DNA of 14,474 nucleotides from NCBI GenBank assembly GCA_026991055.1, contig JALXCE010000256.1, positions 1-14,474 on the forward strand, written 5' to 3'. Under the pieces are notes generated by a model, which did not search any database, was not told where the DNA came from, and saw only the letters and a program-made list of their open reading frames with translations. Of this stretch, positions 6,098-11,830 are shown in pieces. The position numbers were made by a program, and so were the translations under genes. Source of the stretch: Caldifarciminota bacterium (GTDB lineage: Bacteria; Hydrothermota; Hydrothermia; B15-G9; WFZT01). Numbering within the stretch: the first letter of the stretch is position 1; every line of letters starts with the position of its first letter.

Positions 6098-9000
6098 ATG
6101 ATCAAACCGAACTGGAATATATTCAGAGCAAAATTTAATGATAATCCACAAACCAATTTTGAATGGCTTTGTTATTTGTTATTCTGTAAAGAATTCAATA
6201 AAGATAAAGGGATTTTTCGTTATAAAAATCAATCTGCAATTGAAACTAATCCTATAAAAGTGGGAGAAGAAGTAATAGGGTGGCAAGCAAAATTTTACGA
6301 AACTTCACTTTCAAGCCATAAAGACGATATTCTTAAAACGATTGAAAATGCTAAAAGGGATTATCCCAATATTACGAAAATTATTTTTTACACAAATAAA
6401 GAGTGGGGACAAAGTAGAGGAAGAAAACCGAAGAGTTTAACTAAGATAGAAGAGAAAGCAAAAGAATTGGGCTTAAGTATTGAGTGGAAAACAAGAAGTT
6501 TTTTTGAATCTCCGTTTGTTGCTATAGAAAACCAAATAATTGCCAAGCACTTTTTTACATTTGATAAAAGTATTTTTGATTTAATTGAGGAACAACAGGA
6601 ATATACAAAACGTATTCTCGAACCAATAAAGACTGCATTTAAATTTAAAAACCAAGAATTTGAGGCTGATAGAAGTAATGTTATAGAAAAACTCAAAAAT
6701 TCAGATTCCCAAGTGGTCGTTTTAAGTGGTGTTGCAGGCGTAGGGAAAACTGCGGTTATAAAAAGGTATTATGAACAGCAAAAAGAGAAACTTCCTTTTT
6801 ATGTTTTTAGAGCAATGAGGTTTGCTAATTTAAGAAATATTAATGAATTTTTTAAAGATTTTGATTTTAAGGAGTTTATTAAAGCTCATGAAAACGACCA
6901 AGAAAAGATCATAGTAATAGATTCTGCGGAAAAATTATTGGATTTAGATAATACAGACCCTTTTAAAGAGTTTTTACAAATAGTTCTTGAAAATAAATGG
7001 AAGATTATTTTTACAATAAGAGAGAATTATGTTGGCCGTTTTAATACAGAATTCTCAGAAATATATGGAATATTACCAGAAAATATCAATATTCAAAATC
7101 TTTCAGATAAAGAACTCGTAGAACTTTCAGAAACATATAACTTCAATTTACCTACCGATCAGAGGCTATTTGAACTTATCAGAAATCCATTTTATTTAAA
7201 TGAATACTTAAAGCATTATAAAGAAGGGGAAGTTTTAAATTATATTGAGTTTAAAAATAAATTATGGAATCAAGTTATTACCAAATCAAAACCAAAGAGA
7301 GAGCAGTGTTTTTTAAAAATTGCTTTTGACAGAGCGAATAGTAGAGAATTTTATGTAAATCCTGCTTGTAAATCATCGGTTTTAGATGAATTATTAAGCG
7401 ATGGAATATTAGGTTATGAGTCCCCTTATGGATACTTTATTGGTCATGATATTTACGAAGAATGGGCATTGGAAAAAATAATTGAGAGAGAATTTCTCAG
7501 AAAAACATCTGTTAAAGATTTCTTTGAATCAATTGGTAAATCCTTACCTATCCGTAGAAGTCTAAGAAATTGGTTATCGGAAAAACTACTATTAAACGAT
7601 GAAAACATAAAACGATTCATTGAAGCTGCTTTAAATTCTAATATTGAGGATTTCTGGAAAGATGAAATTTTAATTTCCGTATTGCTATCTAATTATTCAG
7701 ATTCTTTTTTTGAAATTTTTAAACATGAGTTATTAAGAAACAATCAAGCTTTACTTAAAAAAATAACTTTTTTATTGAGATTGGCATGTAAAGAGGTTGA
7801 TAGTGATTTTTTAAAGCGATTAGGACTAAAAAGCCTAAATATATTTTCTTTAAAATATGTGCTAACTAAGCCAAAAGGTAGAGGATGGGAGGATCTTATA
7901 AAATTTGTTTTTGAAAATATAGAAAAAATAGGGATTGAAAATATAAGTTTTATTCTCCCTGTAATTTACGATTGGAACACTAAATTTAGAGAAGGAGAAA
8001 CTACAAAATATGCAAGCTTAATTGCCCTAAAATATTATCAATGGATTATTAAGGAAGATGTACATTTTTATGACAGTGAAGCGAAAAGTAAACTTTTGCA
8101 AACTATATTATATGGAACATCAGAGATTAAAGACGAGCTGAAAGAAATCTTTGAAGAAATTTTAAAAAATAAATGGAAGTTCCACAGGGGGCCCTATTAT
8201 GACTTGGTGAAAATGATTCTTGTTCCAATTGTAGAAAATGGCTTTGCAGGAATAGAAGTTGCAAAAGCTTTACCAGAATATGTGTTTAAATTGGCTGATT
8301 TATTTTGGACATATACACCACGAAAAGAGAAATTCCCTTATCATAATCCTATAGAGGTTGAACAATATTTCGGACTAGAAGAAATACATCTTGACTATTT
8401 TCCAGCAAGTGCGTATCAAACACCAATATACTGGCTCCTTCAATATTCACTGAAAGAAACAGTAGATTTTGTTTTGGAATTTACCAATAAGTCTGTAAAA
8501 CATTATGTTAACTCTGGCTTTGACTCATCAATAAAAAAGGTTAAGGTCTATTTTAATGACGGCACAACAAAGGAACAATATATCAGCCATTGTTTGTGGA
8601 ATGTGTATAGGGGGACAAGTTCTCCTGTAAGTCCTTACTTACTTCAGTCCATTCATATGGCTTTAGAAAAATATTTTCTTGAACGGGGGAAATATACTGA
8701 TTCTAAAACATTGGAGAATTGGCTTATTTATCTTCTTAAAAATTCAGAATCTGCTTCAATTTCAGCAGTAGTTGCAAGTATTGTTTTATCTTACCCTGAT
8801 AAGACTTTTAATGTTGCCAAGATTCTATTCAAGACAAAGGAGTTTATTCTTCAAGATAAGACAAGATTAGTATCAGAATTTGATGTATTAGCTCCAATGG
8901 GAACTGGATTAAGTGGGGAATTATATCAGAAGGAAAGAATTGAATCTAAGAATCTAAAACACAGAAAATGGAGCTTAGAGGAACTTTTTTTGTATTATCA

Positions 9001-10795
9001 AACTTTTAGAAGCGAAGAAATTAGTGAGGAAGAGGCGAAGAAAAGACAACACGAGTTATGGAAGATTCTGGATGATTATTACAGTCAATTGCCAGACAAA
9101 GATAAAGAAACTGAAGCAGATAAGACCTGGAAACTTTTTCTTGCCAGAATGGATAGAAGAAAAATGAAGGTAACAACTGAACAAGTTGATAAAGAAATTG
9201 CCATACAATTTGAGCCAGAGCTTGAACCAGAGCTAAATGAATATAGTGAAAAATCATTAGCTAAAAGCAAGGAGTTTATAAAGTATAGCTCTCTAAAACT
9301 CTGGGCAAGTTACAAAATAAAAAATGATGAGATATACAAAGAATATAAACAATACGAAAAAAATCCAAAAAAGGCTCTTAAGGAAGTAAAAGAGCTTATA
9401 AATGAGCTTAATGAAAATAGATCACGAGAATTTTATCTATTTAATTATTCTATTCCTGCAGAAGTATGTTCAGTTTTGCTTAAATATCACATAAATGTTC
9501 TTTTAGAAGAGGAAAAAGACTTTTGTAAAGATATTATTTTGGAATTTGCTACTTTGCCATTAAGAGCAGATTATCGATATCAAATTTCAGATGGTGTAGA
9601 ATCAGCCATTTCTGTTTTACCAATTCTATTTAAAGAATTTCCTGAGGAAAGGAAAAATATAAAAGTGATTTTATTACTGACACTTTTTAATCCATACCAC
9701 ATTGGCATGTATGCTGAATTTGCCGACTTCCCTACCAGAGCTATAAAAGAATTATTTTCAATTAGTTTTGAAGATGCTCAGTCGCTTCTCCTTGGATATT
9801 TATACCTAAAACCTAAATATGAATCTTTACGAGAGAAAATACGTAAAGAAAATTATATAAAAGGCATTTATCAAGTTGGAGAACATGAATTAATAGAAGC
9901 ATTTATAAAAAAATATAAATCAGATCTCGAGAAAGTTGTAAATAATGGAATAACCCATGAAGATTTAGACGAAATAGAGAATTTAGATCTATATATTTTA
10001 AAAAGAGCTTTTCAGCTAATATCAGAAAGCACAGAAGATAATGTCCAAAAAGAAATAGCAAAAAGAATCATCAATGCCTTTGCTCCCAAGATATTGTCAG
10101 ATAACAGAGAAGATAGGATTGATTACAAAGTCAAGCATGGTTTTTTACGAAAATATGCTTATTTTGTGTTGAACTTACCTCAAGATGAGATTAATGATTA
10201 CCTGCAACCCTTTATAGATAACTTTAATGCATCGGAGGCAATTGCTGAGTTATTTGGAGAATTCATTTACGCAGAAGATGTTTTAAATACATATGACAAC
10301 TTTTGGATAGTCTGGGAATCTTTTAAGGAAAAAGTATTTGAGATTTGTAAGGAAGGTGGGAAGTATTGGTATGCGGACAAAATTATTAAAAGTTACTTAT
10401 TCGCAACTATCCTTTGGAAGGAAAATGCGAAAGTATGGCATACATTAAAGAGTAGCAATAAGAAATTTTTTAAAGAGGTTTCTCAAAAAATTGGACACTG
10501 TCCTTCAACTTTATATGCACTTGCTAAGTTATTGAATGGTATTGGAACTTCGTACACTGATGATGGTATAATTTGGATTTCAAATATTATTAAACGCAAT
10601 AAAGATATTTTTGACCAAAAACTTGAAGCTAATACCATTGACTATCTTGAGAGTATTGTTAGAAGATTTATTTATAATAACCGTGAAAAAATAAAAAAAA
10701 CAAAACAGTTAAAGGAGATTGTGCTAACAATATTAGATTTTTTAGTAAAAAAAGGGTCGGTTGTTGGATATATGTTGAGGGAAAGCATTATATGA
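6098..10795 (+). CDS. Avs-like STAND NTPase with N-terminal Mrr-type nuclease domain (anti-phage defence)
   Basis: 1565-residue cytoplasmic protein with the Avs (AVAST) layout: nuclease effector, STAND NTPase, long sensor. Residues 1-150 look like an Mrr-type PD-(D/E)XK nuclease: Glu22 in the first helix, Glu49 (AIETNP), then GWQAKF with the QxK pair Gln63/Lys65. The NTPase starts near 185: Walker A GVAGVGKT (211-218), Walker B IIVIDSAE with Asp275, a sensor-like FTIREN at about 305-310 and the STAND proline motif RNPF (Pro364). A winged-helix-like part (about 395-475, ending HDIYEEWALE) follows. The rest, to 1565, is helical and repeat-like, where Avs proteins recognise phage terminase or portal. 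The Mrr-type effector recalls Avs4, but the subtype is not proven. The frame is unbroken, and GAGG (6087-6090) precedes the ATG by seven bases. Codon use is very AT-rich. An unrelated STAND defence ATPase is the main alternative. Confidence 0.72.
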   Translation: MIKPNWNIFRAKFNDNPQTNFEWLCYLLFCKEFNKDKGIFRYKNQSAIETNPIKVGEEVIGWQAKFYETSLSSHKDDILKTIENAKRDYPNITKIIFYTNKEWGQSRGRKPKSLTKIEEKAKELGLSIEWKTRSFFESPFVAIENQIIAKHFFTFDKSIFDLIEEQQEYTKRILEPIKTAFKFKNQEFEADRSNVIEKLKNSDSQVVVLSGVAGVGKTAVIKRYYEQQKEKLPFYVFRAMRFANLRNINEFFKDFDFKEFIKAHENDQEKIIVIDSAEKLLDLDNTDPFKEFLQIVLENKWKIIFTIRENYVGRFNTEFSEIYGILPENINIQNLSDKELVELSETYNFNLPTDQRLFELIRNPFYLNEYLKHYKEGEVLNYIEFKNKLWNQVITKSKPKREQCFLKIAFDRANSREFYVNPACKSSVLDELLSDGILGYESPYGYFIGHDIYEEWALEKIIEREFLRKTSVKDFFESIGKSLPIRRSLRNWLSEKLLLNDENIKRFIEAALNSNIEDFWKDEILISVLLSNYSDSFFEIFKHELLRNNQALLKKITFLLRLACKEVDSDFLKRLGLKSLNIFSLKYVLTKPKGRGWEDLIKFVFENIEKIGIENISFILPVIYDWNTKFREGETTKYASLIALKYYQWIIKEDVHFYDSEAKSKLLQTILYGTSEIKDELKEIFEEILKNKWKFHRGPYYDLVKMILVPIVENGFAGIEVAKALPEYVFKLADLFWTYTPRKEKFPYHNPIEVEQYFGLEEIHLDYFPASAYQTPIYWLLQYSLKETVDFVLEFTNKSVKHYVNSGFDSSIKKVKVYFNDGTTKEQYISHCLWNVYRGTSSPVSPYLLQSIHMALEKYFLERGKYTDSKTLENWLIYLLKNSESASISAVVASIVLSYPDKTFNVAKILFKTKEFILQDKTRLVSEFDVLAPMGTGLSGELYQKERIESKNLKHRKWSLEELFLYYQTFRSEEISEEEAKKRQHELWKILDDYYSQLPDKDKETEADKTWKLFLARMDRRKMKVTTEQVDKEIAIQFEPELEPELNEYSEKSLAKSKEFIKYSSLKLWASYKIKNDEIYKEYKQYEKNPKKALKEVKELINELNENRSREFYLFNYSIPAEVCSVLLKYHINVLLEEEKDFCKDIILEFATLPLRADYRYQISDGVESAISVLPILFKEFPEERKNIKVILLLTLFNPYHIGMYAEFADFPTRAIKELFSISFEDAQSLLLGYLYLKPKYESLREKIRKENYIKGIYQVGEHELIEAFIKKYKSDLEKVVNNGITHEDLDEIENLDLYILKRAFQLISESTEDNVQKEIAKRIINAFAPKILSDNREDRIDYKVKHGFLRKYAYFVLNLPQDEINDYLQPFIDNFNASEAIAELFGEFIYAEDVLNTYDNFWIVWESFKEKVFEICKEGGKYWYADKIIKSYLFATILWKENAKVWHTLKSSNKKFFKEVSQKIGHCPSTLYALAKLLNGIGTSYTDDGIIWISNIIKRNKDIFDQKLEANTIDYLESIVRRFIYNNREKIKKTKQLKEIVLTILDFLVKKGSVVGYMLRESII

Positions 10796-10811
10796 AAACA
10801 TCGCACAAAAA

Positions 10812-10875
10812 GCAGGTGTCAGATTCGGGCTTTCAGCCCTCACCCAAATCGCCTTCGGCGCCTTCAGATACCCGC
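10812..10875. other. GC-rich segment foldable as a three-way junction, 3' of the Avs-like gene
   Basis: Outer stem GGTGTC (10815-10820) pairs with GATACC (10867-10872) with one G-T wobble, extended by GC/GC (10812-10813 with 10874-10875) across one mismatch. Inside are two perfect hairpins: GGGCT-TTC-AGCCC (10827-10839) and CGCC-TTC-GGCG (10850-10860). The segment begins 17 bases after the stop codon and its composition contrasts with the AT-rich gene. It has no T tract, so it is not an ordinary terminator, and no R'' or R' box, so it is not a normal attC. It could be a cassette or island end, a REP-like element, or structured RNA. Confidence 0.4.
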
Positions 10876-10946
10876 CAGCCGCTCGTTCTTGATTACCTTT
10901 TATGAGGGATAGATATTTCTCACACTTATGATTGGTGTAAAAGTCA

Positions 10947-10964
10947 AAAGATTTAATCATCTTT
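10947..10964 (-). terminator. Weak AT-only hairpin after the PorV-like gene
   Basis: AAAGAT (10947-10952) and ATCTTT (10959-10964) form a six-pair stem with a six-base loop, three bases after the PorV-like stop on the minus strand, followed by a short T-containing stretch. With no G-C-rich stem it is a poor terminator. The 10876-10946 stretch shows nothing else I can support. Confidence 0.2.
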
Positions 10965-10966
10965 AA

Positions 10967-11830
10967 TCAATATCTGTATATATTTAATGATAAGCGGTGG
11001 ATGAAGCCTACGACTTGCTGGTCAAAAGAGGCGCCATAATTTATTGAGATCACATTTTTGCCGGAAGGTACAGATACGGTAAATCCGGCTGTTGGAATAG
11101 TCCTCGATGGCTCAACAATCTTCTGGATGGCCCCTCCCCTTAGCGCAAACCAGCCCTTAACTACCCAAAACTCCATCCCAAATCCCACCGATTCAATGCC
11201 ATTCTTTGATTTGAGCTCAAGACCGGCCGAAAACCTATCCCATATATTGAGAAAACCAAAGCCCAGATTTAACTCCATAGGGAGCTTTTCTTTTCTGCCC
11301 GTATCCCATTTCAGACGAGAGTACAGGTTTTTCAAACTCACACCCCAGAAAAATGACCCAAGAACATCCCCTGTTGCCCCTACATCAACTGAACCTCCAA
11401 AGGCTTTCCCTTTTTCAAAATTTGACCCCACGGAGAGAATTTTAATCCCCATTCCAAGGCTTAGATGCCAGCTAAATTTCTTCCCGATGGCATATCCAAT
11501 CATGTTTTCAGACCAGTTGTACTCGTTGTCATAGAGCCTGTAGCCCGAGTATTGCCAGTAGAGTCCCCCGGCAGCGACCCCATTGTCTTCAACATCATAG
11601 TTGATAAGCCCATTATAAACCGGGAAGTCGCTCAATTTTCCAAACATTGCTGTAAACTCTTTGCCCTTGAAATAACCTGCATTCGCGGGATTTGTGATGA
11701 TTCCCCCACCGGAATAAACATTAAATACCGAAACTCCTCCCATTGCAAGCACACGTGGATCAAAATTCACCATGTCAAACGTAGCTGCATGAAGCCCAAA
11801 TGCTATGAGTATCAATAAAAACTTTTTCAT
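10967..11830 (-). CDS. PorV/PorQ-like outer-membrane beta-barrel protein
   Basis: 287 residues. A signal peptide is clear: MKKF, then a hydrophobic LLILIAFGL core, with likely cleavage near residues 15-17 (HAAT). The mature start, PRVLAMGGVSVF followed by GGIITNPANAGYF (about 26-54), is the PorV/PorQ and FadL-like signature (normally R.lgMGGa...YNPAgla). The rest alternates short aromatic strands and turns, and ends in an aromatic-rich strand (LSLNIYRY), as outer-membrane barrels do. In T9SS bacteria PorV shuttles cargo bearing C-terminal sorting domains from the translocon to the attachment complex. Its ATG overlaps the TGA of the upstream gene (ATGA, 11827-11830), and that gene encodes just such a cargo protein, which supports a shared job. 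It is somewhat short for PorV; a structural barrel paralogue devoted to this one cargo is an alternative. Confidence 0.8.
   Translation of the reverse strand: MKKFLLILIAFGLHAATFDMVNFDPRVLAMGGVSVFNVYSGGGIITNPANAGYFKGKEFTAMFGKLSDFPVYNGLINYDVEDNGVAAGGLYWQYSGYRLYDNEYNWSENMIGYAIGKKFSWHLSLGMGIKILSVGSNFEKGKAFGGSVDVGATGDVLGSFFWGVSLKNLYSRLKWDTGRKEKLPMELNLGFGFLNIWDRFSAGLELKSKNGIESVGFGMEFWVVKGWFALRGGAIQKIVEPSRTIPTAGFTVSVPSGKNVISINYGASFDQQVVGFIHRLSLNIYRY

Larger units (their letters stand above)
5075..10875 (+). mobile_element. Decayed integron-like accessory island
   Basis: The components in order are recombinase remnant, attI-like site, cassette 1 with attC, a 4.7-kb Avs-like gene starting directly after the attC, and a folded GC-rich segment. 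The island is strikingly AT-rich (18-30% G+C in sampled 60-base lines, against 42-43% in the flanking surface-protein genes), which indicates a foreign origin. The right border is uncertain because no second attC is present; 10875 is the end of the three-way-junction segment, not a demonstrated boundary. Confidence 0.5.

Noticed and set aside
10721..10728. GTGCTAAC as a possible R'' box of an attC for the large gene
   Set aside because: It lies inside the coding region, does not fit RYYYAAC at its first positions, and no GTTRRRY partner follows at attC distance.
10742..10960. Minus-strand frame of 72 codons across the GC-rich segment, and the plus-strand frame continuing after the Avs-like stop
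   Set aside because: Both come from the hairpin-rich segment, have no start signals and look like low-information translations.
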